Positions 52,466 through 63,870 are shown, counted from the first letter of the stretch. The stretch: 64,000 nt of DNA from Chaetoderma sp. LZ-2023a (GCA_034401795.1 CM067366.1:72787040-72851039), one strand, 5' to 3'. Numbers and translations are program-made. The notes: generated from the letters alone by a model not told the origin.

Positions 52466-55022
52466 TATCTACTTACAACCCGAGTTACCTGTCAAACTTA
52501 TCTAACTACAGTCTGAGTTACCTGGCAAACTTATCTAACTACAGCCTGAGTTACCTGGCAAACTTATCTAACTACATCCTGAGTTACCTGGCAAACTTAT
52601 CTAACCACATCCTGAGTTACCAGGCAAACTTATCTAACTACAAACTGAGTTACCTGGCAAACTTATCTAACTACAGCCCGAGTTACCTGGCAAACTTATC
52701 TAACTACAGCCCGAGTTACCTGGCAAACTTATCTAACTACATCCTGAGTTACCTGGCAAACTTATGAAACACAGCCTGAGTTACCTGGCAAACTTATCTA
52801 ACTACATCCTGAGTTACCTGGCAAACTTATCTAACTACAAACTGAGTTACCTGGCAAACTTATCTAACTTCATCCTGAGTAACCTGCCAAACTTATCTAA
52901 CTACAGCCCGAGTTACCTGGCAAACTTATCTAACTACAGCCCGAGTTACCTGGCAAACTTATCTAACTACATCCTGCGTTACCTGGCAAACTTATCTAAC
53001 TACAAACTGAGTTACCTGGCAAACTTATCTAACTACAGCCTGAGTTACCTGGCAAACTTATCTATCTACATCCTGAGTTACCTGGCAAACCTATCTAACT
53101 ACAACCTGAGTTACCTGACATACTTATCAAACTACAACTTGAGATACCTCAGATACCTGGCAAACTTATCTAACTACAACCTGAGTTACCAGGCAAACCT
53201 ATCTAACTACATCCTGAGATACCTGGCAAACTTATCTAACTACAACTTCAGTTACCTATCAAAGTTATCTAAATACAACCTGAGTTACCTGGAAAACTTA
53301 TCTAACAACAACCTGAGTTACAGGGGCAAACTTATCTAACTACAACCTGAGTTACCTGGCAAACTTATCTAACTACAACCTGAGTTACGTGGAAAACTTA
53401 TCTAACAACAACCTGAGTTACAGGGGCAAACTTATCTAAATACAACCTGAGCTACCTGGCAAACTTATCTAACTACAACCTGAGTTACCTGGCAAACTTA
53501 TCTAACTACAAACTGAGTTACCTGGCAAACTTATCTAATGACAACCTGAGTTACCTGGCAAACTTATCTCGATTACAACCCGAGTTACCTGTCAAACTTA
53601 TCTAACCACAACCCGAGTTACCTGTTAAACTTATCTAATGACAACCTGAGTTACCTGTCAACCTTATCTAACGCCAACCTGAGTTACCTGGCAAACTTAT
53701 CTCAATTACAACATGAGTTACCTGTCAAACTTATCTCAATTACAACCCGAGTTACCTGGCAAACCTATCTAACTACAACCTGAGTTACCTGGCAAACGTA
53801 TCTAACTACAACCTGAGTTACCTGGCAAACTTATCTAACTACAAACTGAGTTACCTGGCAAACTGATCTAACTACAGCCTGAGTTACCTGGCAAACTTAT
53901 CTAACTACATCCTGAGTTACCTGGCAAACTTATCTAACTACAACCTGAGTTACCTGGCATACTTATCAAACTACATCCTGAGATACCTGGCAAACTTATC
54001 TAACTACAACCTGAGTTACCAGGCAAACTTATCTAACTACATCCTGAGATACCTGGCAAACTTATCTAACTACAACTTCAGTTACCTATCAAAGTTATCT
54101 AAATACAACCCGAGTTACCTGGCAAACTTATCTAACAACAACCTGAGTTACAGGGGCAAACTTATCTAACTACAACCTGAGTTACCTGGCAAACTTATCT
54201 AACTACAAACTGAGTTACCTGGCAAACTTATCTAATGACAACCTGAGTTACCTGGCAAACTTATCTCAATTACAACCCAAGTTACCTGTCAAACTTATCT
54301 AATAACAACCTGAGTTACCTGTCAAACTTATCTAATGACAACCCGAGTTACCTGGCAAACTTATCTAATGCCAACCTGAGTTACCTGGCAAACTTATCTC
54401 AATTACAACCTGAGTTACCTGTTAAACTTATCTCAATTAAAACCCGAGTTACCTGTCAAACTTATCTCAATTACAACCTGAGTTACCTGTCAAACTTATC
54501 TCAATTACAACCTGAGTTACCTGTCAAACTTATCTCAATTACAACCCGAGTTACCTGTCAAACTTATCTAACGACAACCTGAGTAACCTGACAAACTTAT
54601 CTCAATTACAACCCGAGTTACCTGTCAAACTTATCTCAATTACAACCTGAGTTACCTGTCAAACTTATCTCAATTACAACCTGAGTTACCTGTCAAACTT
54701 ATCTCAATTACAACCTGAGTTACCTGTCAAACTTATCTAACCACAACCTGAGTTACCTGGCAAACTTATCTCAATTATAACCTGAGTTACCTGTCAAACT
54801 TATCTAACCACAACCTGAGTTACCTGTCAAACTTATCTAATGACAACCTGAGTTACCTGTCAAACTTATCTAACAACAACCTGAGTTACCTGGCAAACTT
54901 ATCTCAATTACAACCTGAGTTACATGTCAAACTTATCTCAATTACAACCCGAGTTACCTGTCAAACTTATCTCAATTACAACCTGAGTTACCTGTCAAAC
55001 TTATCTCAACTGCAACCTGCGT
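52466..55022. repeat. Minisatellite array F, 33-bp unit, about 77 copies
   Basis: Unit: CTACAACCTGAGTTACCTGG then CAAACTTATCTAA. In the 3' half many units are 34 bp (TCTCAATTACAACC type) with CTGTCAAAC in place of CTGGCAAAC, so two subtypes sit in separate blocks. A variant unit ACTTCAGTTACCTATCAAAG recurs at 53245 and 54075, 830 bp apart, marking a higher-order duplication. The 33-bp phase leaves the + strand open over 52764-53339 as an 11-residue repeat (YNLSYLANLSN type), which I treat as an artefact. Confidence 0.98.
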
Positions 55023-55258
55023 TAGCGTGCCGAAAAATTATATGATTTATTAGAAACCAGAGCTAAACACCATACGCTTCACAGGTAAACATATTATGGC
55101 GCAGATAAAAATAGAGGAAAATTTAAACACTATGGAAAACAGAACATATTATTTATAGCGTCTAAGTGGACCAGAGAGAAAAAATAGAAGCCAAAATTTT
55201 TTCCAATTATATTAAAACATGTGTGTTGTTGAACACGATCTAAAACAGCTTTCCATGC

Positions 55259-55452
55259 TTAACCCTTCAACGTTCATATTTGTTCAAGAATTTTTAATTT
55301 TCCCATAAAAAATGTCAATTTTCAAGAATATTTCTTTTAAATATTCCAGTGGTAAATTAAAAAAAATTGTGTTCTCTTGGTCTGCCAATGTACATTTCTC
55401 AAGACAAGTGCACAAGCCATTCTTGATGGGCTTGTGTGTTTAAAGGCCTTAT
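55259..55452 (-). mobile_element. F1a copy, left arm shortened
   Basis: Begins TTAACCCTTCAACGTTCATATT. The left arm jumps from ATTTCTTTTAAA to TATTCCAGTGG, losing the tip. The right end is eroded (GTGTTTAAAGGCCTTA). Confidence 0.75.
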
Positions 55453-55759
55453 GTAGCTACCGTTGATAAACTGCTAGAGGAACTCATATAACATAGAAGT
55501 TGCTGAGTTTCCTGATGAGAATAAATCATACATGAATGACTTAGGTATTGGCTGCAGATGGTAGATCTGAGTCTCAGAAATGTGTGTTTAATGCATGAGA
55601 AACCGTGTTATACACGTGATGATTGACAGGTTATTACAGTAGCAGTAGTAGTAGTAGTAGTAGTAGTGAATACTTTATACGTAAATGCTCTAGTATCGTA
55701 ATGTCATGTACAGGTATCCTGCTGAATATTTTGAGGCATTCTCTGTGAGCACTTAAGTT
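55453..55759. other. Unique stretch with AGT microsatellite
   Basis: AGT repeat at 55638-55667. Nothing else recognised; TGCTGAATATTTTGAGGC near 55720 is a core-arm scrap. Confidence 0.6.
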
Positions 55760-56006
55760 ATCTACCCTTTTAATGGTCAAGTCGTGTAAAATGGCCTCTG
55801 CATTGCCGGACTCAATGAATGTACATTTGTGGGCCAAGCAGTGTATATTTTTGAAAATTTATAACTGTTATCCATTGCTCAATATCAGAACTAGTTATTC
55901 AAGTTATAAAGTATAAAAGATATTGTTCACTTGGCCTGAAAATGGACATCCACTCTAAGGCAAAAATGTAGACTTTCTGGACCAGTCCTGACCATTAAAG
56001 GATTGA
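55760..56006 (+). mobile_element. F1b foldback MITE, diverged
   Basis: TCTACCCTTTTAATGGTCAAG start and GACCATTAAAGGATTGA end. TTATAACTG and CAAGTTATAA share the change from TACCACTGG to TATAACT in both arms. The tip is degraded. Array G begins at its end. Confidence 0.75.
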
Positions 56007-58547
56007 TAAACAAAGCTTTTGCTTGGATCAAAAGAAACATGTATCAGATAAACAAAGCTTTTCATGCATCATAAGAAACACATATCAGATAAACAAAGCT
56101 TTTCTTGCATCATAAGAAACATGTATCAGATAAACAAAGCTTTTCTTGCATCATAAGAAACACATATCAGATAAACAGAGCTTTTCTTGCATCATAAGAA
56201 ACATGTATCAGATAAACAGAGCTTTTCTTGCATCATAAGAAATATGTATCAGACAAACAAAGCTTTTCTTGCATCATAAGAAACATGTATCAGATAAACA
56301 AAGCTTTTCTTGCATCATAAGAAACATGTATCAGATAAACAAAGCTTTTCTTGCATCATAAGAAACATGTATCAGATAAACAGAGCTTTTCTTGCATCAT
56401 AAGAAACATGTATCAGATAAACAAAGCTTTTCTTGCATCATAAGAAACATGTATCAGATAAACAAAGCTTTTCTTGCATCATAAGAAACACATATCAGAT
56501 AAACAGAGCTTTTCTTGCATCATAAGAAACATGTATCAGATAAACAGAGCTTTTCTTGCATCATAAGAAATATGTATCAGACAAACAAAGCTTTTCTTGC
56601 ATCATAAGAAACATGTATCAGATAAACAAAGCTTTTCTTGCATCATAAGAAACATGTATCAGATAAACAAAGCTTTTCTTGCATCATAAGAAACATGTAT
56701 CAGATAAACAGAGCTTTTCTTGCATCATAAGAAACATGTATCAGATAAACAAAGCTTTTCTTGCATCATAAGAAACATGTATCAGATAAACAGAGCTTTT
56801 CTTGCATCATAAGAAACATGCATCAGATAAACAAAGCTTTTCATGCATCATAAGAAACACATACCAGATAAACAAAGCTTTTCTTGCATCATAAGAAACA
56901 CATATCAGATAAACAAAGCTTTTCTTGCATCATAAGAAACATGCATCAGATAAACAAAGCTTTTCTTGCATCATAAGAAACATGTATCAGATAAACAGAG
57001 CTTTTCTTGCATCATAAGAAATATGTATCAGATAAACAAAGCTTTTCTTGCATCATAAGAAACACATATCAGATAAACAGAGCTTTTCTTGCATCATAAG
57101 AAACACATATCAGATAAACAAAGCTTTTCTTGCATCATAAGAAACACATATCAGATAAACAGAGCTTTTCTTGCATCATAAGAAACACATATCAGATAAA
57201 CAAAGCTTTTCTTGCATCATAAGAAACATGCATCAGATAAACAAAGCTTTTCTTGCATCATAAGAAACATGTATCAGATAAACAGAGCTTTTCTTGCATC
57301 ATAAGAAATATGTATCAGATAAACAAAGCTTTCCTTGCATCATAAGAAACACATATCAGATAAACAAAGCTTTTCTTGCATCATAAGAAACACATATCAG
57401 ATAAACAAAGCTTTTCTTGCATCATAAGAAACATGCATCAGATAAACAAAGCTTTTCTTGCATCATAAGAAATATGTATCAGATAAACAAAGCTTTTCTT
57501 GCATCATAAGAAACATGTATCAGATAAACAAAGCTTTTCTTGCATCATAAGAAACACATATCAGATAAACAAAGCTTTTCTTGCATCATAAGAAACACAT
57601 ATCAGATAAACAAAGCTTTTCTTGCATCATAAGAAATATGTATCAGATAAACAAAGCTTTTCTTGCATCATAAGAAATATGTATCCGATAAACAAAGCTT
57701 TTCTTGCATCATAAGAAACATGTATCAGATAAACAAAGCTTTTCTTGCATCATAAGAAACATGTATCAGATAAACAGAGCTTTTCTTGCATCATAAGAAA
57801 CATGTATCAGATAAACAGAGCTTTTCTTGCATCATAAGAAATATGTATCAGATAAACAAAGCTTTCCTTGCATCATAAGAAACACATATCAGATAAACAA
57901 AGCTTTTCTTGCATCATAAGAAACACATATCAGACAAACAAAGCTTTTCTTGCATCATAAGAAATATGTATCAGATAAACAAAGCTTTTCTTGCATCATA
58001 AGAAATATGTATCCGATAAACAAAGCTTTTCTTGCATCATAAGAAACATGTATCAGATAAACAAAGCTTTTCTTGCATCATAAGAAATATGTATCAGATA
58101 AACAAAGCTTTCCTTGCATCATAAGAAACACATATCAGATAAACATAGCTTTTCTTGCATCATAAGAAACATGTATCAGATAAACAAAGCTTTTCTTGCA
58201 TCATAAGAAACACATATCAGATAAACAAAGTTTTTCTTGCATCATAAGAAACACATATCAGATAAACAGAGCTTTTCTTGCATCATAAGAAATATGTATC
58301 AGATAAACAAAGCTTTTCTTGCATCATAAGAAATATGTATCAGATAAACAAAGCTTTTCTTGCATCATAAGAAACATGTATCAGATAAACAAAGCTTTTC
58401 TTGCATCATAAGAAACACATATCAGATAAACAGAGCTTTTCTTGCATCATAAGAAACATGTATCAGATAAACAAAGCTTTTCTTGCATCATAAGAAACAT
58501 GTATCAGATAAACAAAGCTTTTCTTGCATCATAAGAAACATGTATCA
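56005..58547. repeat. Minisatellite array G, 41-bp unit, about 62 copies
   Basis: Unit: AAACATGTATCAGATAAACA then AAGCTTTTCTTGCATCATAAG. All copies keep the 41-bp phase. Variants fall at few sites (ACATGTAT/ACACATAT/ATATGTAT; AAAGCTT/AGAGCTT). Rare variants recur at exact multiples: CAGACAAAC at 56250 and 56578 (328 bp = 8 units); GTATCCGATA at 57681 and 58009 (328 bp); TTTCCTTGC at 57330, 57863 and 58109 (13 and 6 units). This points to block-wise unequal exchange and recent growth. Confidence 0.98.
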
Positions 58548-59486
58548 TTCGGTTTGCAAGTTTGAAATACATGTGTATATAAGCTATAATGGTCATGGAT
58601 ACACTAAGTCATTATAAGTGTGGCAATTGTTGAAAAGTAAATTCTTCATTACTCACTGTACACTCTTACATGTTTGGACGAGATTCTTACTGCGTTATCT
58701 GTTTTAGTTACAGGAATGATTGATTACAAAACAAGCTAAGAGCGCAAGTCACTTCTAACAAGGCTTTAGGTATATATTGACAAATGTAAAGCACTGAAGA
58801 TGATCTGATATCGTGTGATTCATACACCTCGTGATAGATATGTCTCATGCACATAGTCCTCATCATCATTATCACATATCTTGTCTTTGTCATCATTGAC
58901 ATGAATCAGTCATGATTTCAGTGAATATATACAGGCTTGAGGTCAACTCCATGTAACTTGACTGCTCTCTGGAGCATCACATGAACCTCATCTGCACGAC
59001 GGGATTGCTGCAGTGATAACTATGTCATTGTTGGTAATTCTGGTTTTTGGGGGGTTTCTCTTTGCGACATTCAAAGTGATCCAATATCCACTTATGGTAA
59101 TTACCTTAGCACCAAGGTCATGTTTCTAAAGTCCTTTGTTTTGAAGGCATGTCTAAATTGTTGTAACCCATTTTTAGCTTGGGCAGAGACTATACAAATA
59201 TTTCACATGAAACCTCTTCATCTCCCATGAATTCCTTCATGTGGAGGACTTCTGTACATAAATGTCATAAATGGTTAGGCAAAATAAAATGTTCCACCTA
59301 ATACAAATTTGCCTAATCCAAAAATGAGTTACAGACATTTGGAATTTGGATATGCGTGTTTTGGCATTTTTGCTTGATGTATAATGGTATCAGCCAGCTG
59401 ATAAACCTTAACTGATCATATTTTATGATCAAAATGTATGCGTGGTTGGAGTTTAAATACAACAATTCTGCGGAATTAAATGTCTC
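58548..59486. other. Unique stretch, start is copy 1 of a dispersed segment S
   Basis: 58561-58765 resembles 61765-61960 (ACATGTTTGG..CTTACTG, GAATGATTGATTACA.AACA.GCTAA) and, in part, 63190-63240. The remainder shows nothing recognised. Confidence 0.5.
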
Positions 59487-59675
59487 GCCTGTCCCCTGTT
59501 TGTCACAGTTACCTTGACCTTTGACCTTCTGCCCTCAATGTTATCATGCTGCTTCCTAACATTATAGGTAACCAGGTTTCCAAGTTGTAATAACCTTAAC
59601 CAATGCTGATATATAAGCGGAAAAGTTTTGCTAAACTCGAAAACCTAATGTTGAAATAGCAGAGTTCTATATCAA

Positions 59676-59702
59676 GGTCAAAGTGACCTTGACCTTTGAC
59701 CT
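59676..59702. promoter_or_regulatory. Nuclear-receptor-like sites in array H (copy 2)
   Basis: AGGTCAAAGTGACCT is an inverted repeat of AGGTCA spaced by 3, the layout of an oestrogen response element. It is followed by TGACCTTTGACC, a direct repeat spaced by 1 (DR1), as bound by HNF4/RXR-type receptors. Sequence match only. Confidence 0.35.
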
Positions 59703-60215
59703 TGTGATCCCAACATCATCATGTTGCATCCTATCATTATAGGTAACCATGTATTCAAGTTTAGATGCAATAGGCGTAACCAATCCTGAAAGATAAGCCG
59801 AGACGTTTTGCTAAACGCAAAAACTTAATGTTGAAAAAGCAGAGTTCTGTATCAAAGTCACAGTGATATTGATCTTTGACCTTCTGACACCAACATCATC
59901 ATGCTGCTTCCTAACATTATAGGTAACCATGTATCCAAGTTTAGTTGCAATAGTCTTAACCAATCTGCAATATAAGCTGAAAAGCCTTGCTAAATGCAAA
60001 AACTTAATGTTGAAATAACAGAGTTCTGTATCAATGTCACATTGACCTTGACCTTTGACCTTGTGATGCCAACATCATCACACTGCTTCCAATCATTATA
60101 GGTAACCATGTATCCAAGTGTAGTTGCAATAGGCTTAACCAGTCCTGAAATATAAGCTGAGAAGTTTTTCTAAACGCAAAAACTTAATGTTGAAATAGCA
60201 CAGAGATATATATCA

Positions 60216-60240
60216 AGGTCACAGTGACCTTGACCTTTGA
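60216..60240. promoter_or_regulatory. Consensus ERE-type palindrome in array H (copy 5)
   Basis: AGGTCACAGTGACCT matches the vertebrate consensus oestrogen response element, including the CAG spacer of the classic vitellogenin site. An adjacent TGACCTTTGACT is a near DR1. Other DR1 matches (TGACCTTTGACC) lie at 59515, 60049, 60411 and 60565. Confidence 0.35.
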
Positions 60241-61577
60241 CTTTGTGATCCAAATATCTTCCTGCTGCATCCTATCATTATAGGTAACCATGTATCCAAG
60301 TTTACTTGCAATAGGCTTAACCAATCCTGAAATAAAAGCCGAGAGGGTTTGCTAAACGCAAAAACTTAATGTTGAAAAAGGAGAGTTCTGTATCAAGGTT
60401 ACAGTGATATTGACCTTTGACCTTCTGACCCCAACATCATCATGTTGCATCCTATCATTATAGGTAACCGTGTATCCAATTGGATCAGGCATTGCTGAGA
60501 TATAAGACAATAACTTTTATTTAGCGCAAAAACTTAACGTAAAATATTAACAAAGATTATACTGTGACCTTTGACCCCATAACCTTGACATCATGACCGC
60601 TTTATCAGTGGGCTGCTTCCTTTCGATGTATATCTCCATGTATCCAAGTTTGGTTCCCATTGAATTAGGCATTGCTGAGATATAAGACAATAACTTTTGT
60701 TTAACGCAAAAACTTAACGTAAAATATTAACAAAGATTATACTGTGACCTTTAACCCCATAACCTTGACCGCATGATGTCTGCATCAGCGTGCTGCTTCC
60801 TTTCGATGTATATCTCCATGTATCCAAGTTTGGTTCCCATTGAATTAGGCATTGCTGAGATATAAGACAATAACTTTTGTTTAACGCAAAAACTTAACGT
60901 AAAATATTAACAAAGATTATACCGTGACCTTTTACCCCATAACCTTGACCGCATGATGTCTGCATCAGCGTGCTGCTTCCTTTCGATGTATATCTCCATG
61001 TATCCAAGTTTGGTTCCCATTGAATTAGGCATTGCTGAGATATAAGACAATAACTTTTGTTTAACGCAAAAACTTAACGTAAAATATTAACAAAGATTAT
61101 ACTGTGACCTTTAACCCCATAACCTTGACGTCATGACTGCTTTATCGGTGGGCTGCTTCCATTCAATGTATATCATCATGAACCCAAGTTTGGTTCCAAT
61201 TGGATCAGGCATTGCTGAGATATAAGGAAATAACTTTTGTTTAACGCAAAAACTTAACGTAAAATATTAGCAAAGATTATACCGTGACCTTTGACCCACA
61301 CAACCTTGACCGCATGATGTCTGCATCAGTATGCTGCTTCCTTTTGATGTATATCACCATGTAACCAAGTTTGGTTCCAATTGGATCAGGCATTGCTGAG
61401 ATATAAGGCAATAACTTTTGTTTAACGTAAAATATTAACAAAGATTATGTAACCTTTGACCCCTGTAACCTTGACCTCATGGCCTTTTCATCAGCGGGCT
61501 GCTTCCTTTTGATGTATATTACCATGCACCCAAGTTTGGTTCCAATTGGATCAGGCATTGCTGAGATATAAACTTAA

Positions 61578-62055
61578 CTTAAAAGTTTACGCCGCCGCCG
61601 GAAAAGTGATACCTATGTCTCGATCCTGCTTCCATCATCACTTCAGCAGACAGACATTTAAAAATTGCAACAGCTTCCAAGCAAATACATTGTAAGATGT
61701 TTACAAAAGGATTACATGATAAACAACATAACTCATATATAGCATCGTGTCTGTGAGGCTAAAAGGTGTATATAGACTTGAATGACTGGATCTACCGGCA
61801 CTCAATATTATAAGCATCTTGGTAACAGTTGAAGAGCATTCTGTCTCACTCAGCACAACATGTTTGGGTTAGACACTTACTGGCTTTCCTTTAAAGAAAT
61901 GATTGATTACATAACAGGCTAAAGGCTCGTGCTTCTGTCTTACCCTGTCTGCAGAACAAAGCCTAACTTCTCTGACACAGTTTCAGTTCTGACCCGTTTT
62001 CAGGAATATTAGCAAATGGGTAATTAAAACGGCTACCCTATTTTGCAAGACACAG
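61578..62055. repeat. Array H tail and segment S copy 2, first part
   Basis: GCCGCCGCCGGAAAAGTGAT closes array H at about 61590-61609. From 61765, sequence matching 58561-58765 and 63185-63313 begins (AAAGAAATGATTGATTA, TTCTGACCCNTTTTCA.GAATATT). No gene seen. Confidence 0.6.
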
Positions 62056-62157
62056 TTAACACTTTCATGGGCCTACATATTCTCTTGGCCTGTAACTGGA
62101 CATTCAATAAGAAAATAATTAAATTTTCTTGAACAAATTTGACCAGTAAAGGGTTAA
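62056..62157 (+). mobile_element. F1b copy with the whole hairpin core deleted
   Basis: TTAACACTTTCATGGGCC, then ATTCTCTTGGCCTGTAACTGG and TTTGACCAGTAAAGGGTTAA. The left arm and tip are missing. It is absent from the paralogous segment near 63313. Confidence 0.8.
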
Positions 62158-62531
62158 TGAGTCAGTTGATAAGGGAAATTGGTGTCCACGTTTAAGTTGC
62201 TTTGTGGAACTTGTTCAAAGTGACCAATGTTATACATATTGACAATTTTATTTGTAAGCAATGATTCAATACACCTAACGTTCTAAAGGTTGTAGGATTC
62301 TGAGAAGGAGTGTTTACCGCCAGGTCAATGCCAGGTTACTTACTGACTAGAGTTGCGCATAATGAGATCATTACTTCTTCAAAGATGTGTTAATTACAGG
62401 TAAATATAACGTCATCAGGTAACTTATTGACGTGTGTTGCTGGAACATGGATAAACAACATTGATGCCAACATTAAGATGACTTATGCCAACTACATCAC
62501 TGATCAGCATCCAGTATGTGTAGATGGGTTA
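62158..62531. repeat. Segment S copy 2, second part
   Basis: TTCAAAGATGTGTTA, CAGGTAA and ATAAACAACATTGATGCCAA match 63552-63665 (CTTCAAAGATGTGTTA, ATAAACAATATTCATGCCAA). Diverged old duplication; origin unknown. Confidence 0.6.
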
Positions 62532-62766
62532 TTAACTCTTAACCCTTCAAATTTATGAAAATTTCAATTTTTTTCATGGAAAATGTTGATTTGCAAAGCA
62601 AGGAGAATATTTTTGAAGATTTACCACTGGAATGACTGGCTCAGTTATCGAGCCAGTCATTCCAATCGTAAATTTTCAAAAATAGTCTTCTCTTGGTCTT
62701 CAAATGGACATTTCTCAAGGTCACTGCAGAAGAATTTTTGGCTCATATGAGTGTTAAGAGGCTTAA
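62532..62766 (-). mobile_element. F1a foldback MITE, first of three chained elements
   Basis: TTAACTCTTAACCCTTCAAATTT start, GAGTGTTAAGAGGCTTAA end. The tip CTCAGTTATCGAG is intact. The final TTAA opens the next copy. Confidence 0.87.
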
Positions 62767-62960
62767 CCATTTAAAAGGCACAGGCCAAAATTCATTCTGC
62801 AGTCGCCTTGGGTCCATTTGCAGACCAAGAGAATATTTTTGAAAATTTACTGATGAAATGACTCGAGCCAGTCATTCTCCTCAGTAAGTTCACTTAATCT
62901 GCAAATGGACATTTTCTTTGAGAAAATTGAAATTTTCTTGAAGAAATTGAAAGGTTTTAA
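62763..62960 (+). mobile_element. F1a foldback MITE, second of three chained elements
   Basis: TTAACCATTTAAAAGGCACAGG start. TTTACTGATGAAATGAC pairs with GTCATTCTCCTCAGTAAG; the tip is shortened to CTCGAGCCA. Right end TTGAAAGGTTTTAA. Confidence 0.8.
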
Positions 62961-62966
62961 ATGTCT

Positions 62967-63181
62967 TTAAAACGCTTTCACCGACAAATCCCTGAAGTTT
63001 ATTTTTTACTTTAAAAAACTTATTTTGTTGACAATTTTGAAATTAAGTAAAGTTGACTGGAAGACAATGCTACCTAAGGCAGCAATGGCTTCCAGTCCAA
63101 TTAATTTCAAAATATTTAAACGTTTTTCTGTATGGTTGCATTGAAAATGAGATATAAGGAATTCGTCGGTGAAAAGGTTAA
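62967..63181 (-). mobile_element. F4 foldback MITE, third of three chained elements
   Basis: Begins TTAAAACGCTTTCACCGAC, ends TTCGTCGGTGAAAAGGTTAA. The termini GCTTTCACCGACAAATCC and GGAATTCGTCGGTGAAAAG form the best F4 inverted repeat here. Centre ACCTAAGGCAGCAATGGC. Confidence 0.88.
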
Positions 63182-63692
63182 TGTACAATTGTTTTTCTTT
63201 AAAGAAATGATTGATTATATAAGAGGGTAAGGGCATGCTTCAGTCAGACAGAATAACACGTAACTTAAATTCTGACCCCATTTCATGAATATTGGCAAAT
63301 ACAAACCGCTATCACAGATGGTAAAAACATTCTTAGTTTACGTTAGAAATTGAAAAAAGAGAAAATCACGCATACCTGTCTTAAAGATTATCGTCTCAAA
63401 TTACCATTTTGCCATTTGTTCATAAATATTTCTAAGTTCCAAACACTCATTCACTTCATACAGGCATGAGAGAACCTTTTGCCCTCATTTTTTTTGTGAC
63501 CCAATACCAGGTTCTCACCTATTATCGTCATCTAGATAATGAGGTAATCAATGCTTCAAAGATGTGTTACTTAGCCTACTGGTAATTGTTGTGTCACCCT
63601 GTAAGTAACCTTTCAGAGCTTGTTTAGACTGGAACCTGCATAAACAATATTCATGCCAATATCATCAGACTTATGCTAATAGATTAGAAACT
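63182..63692. repeat. Segment S copy 3
   Basis: TTCTTTAAAGAAATGATTGATTA (63194-63216), AATTCTGACCCCATTTCATG and ATAAACAATATTCATGCCAA parallel 61890-62480. It lacks the F1 copy present in copy 2. No coding frame. Confidence 0.6.
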
Positions 63693-63870
63693 TTCAACCA
63701 TTTCACTGATAATGTCAATCTCAGGGCAAACACACATGAAAGCTTTTGAATATTTGAAATTAAGAAGGCAGCAATGTTTTCCAGTCATATTAATTTGAAA
63801 ATATTTAACAGAATATGATATAAATCATAAAGAATTTACTTTTTCAGGGATTTATCGGTGAAAGGATTAT
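63693..63870 (+). mobile_element. F4 foldback MITE
   Basis: TTCAACCATTTCACTGATAATG start, GGGATTTATCGGTGAAAGGATTAT end. The left arm is reduced (TTGAATATTTGAAATTAAG), the right arm is CAGTCATATTAATTTG. Confidence 0.82.

Larger units (their letters stand above)
59487..61577. repeat. Array H, about 180-bp unit, about 11 copies in two blocks
   Basis: Block 1 (59487-60480) has units with CTTGACCTTTGACCTT, ATTATAGGTAACCATGTATC and CTTAACCAATCCTGAAATAT. Block 2 (60480-61577) has GATCAGGCATTGCTGAGATA, TTTAACGCAAAAACTTAACG and TGACCTTTGACCCCATAACC. Units around 60530-61140 are nearly identical, the others more diverged. The array ends just before GCCGCCGCCGGAAAAGTGAT (61590), a closing segment I recall from a common molluscan repeat. 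Confidence 0.92.

Noticed and set aside
52764-53339. 191-codon + strand frame with an 11-residue repeat (NLSYLANLSNY type)
   Set aside because: Produced by the 33-bp period of array F; it ends where the unit length shifts. No leucine-rich-repeat spacing or signal peptide.
56005-58547. CRISPR-like regular direct repeats
   Set aside because: Units are contiguous with no unique spacers, and the context is eukaryotic. It is a minisatellite.
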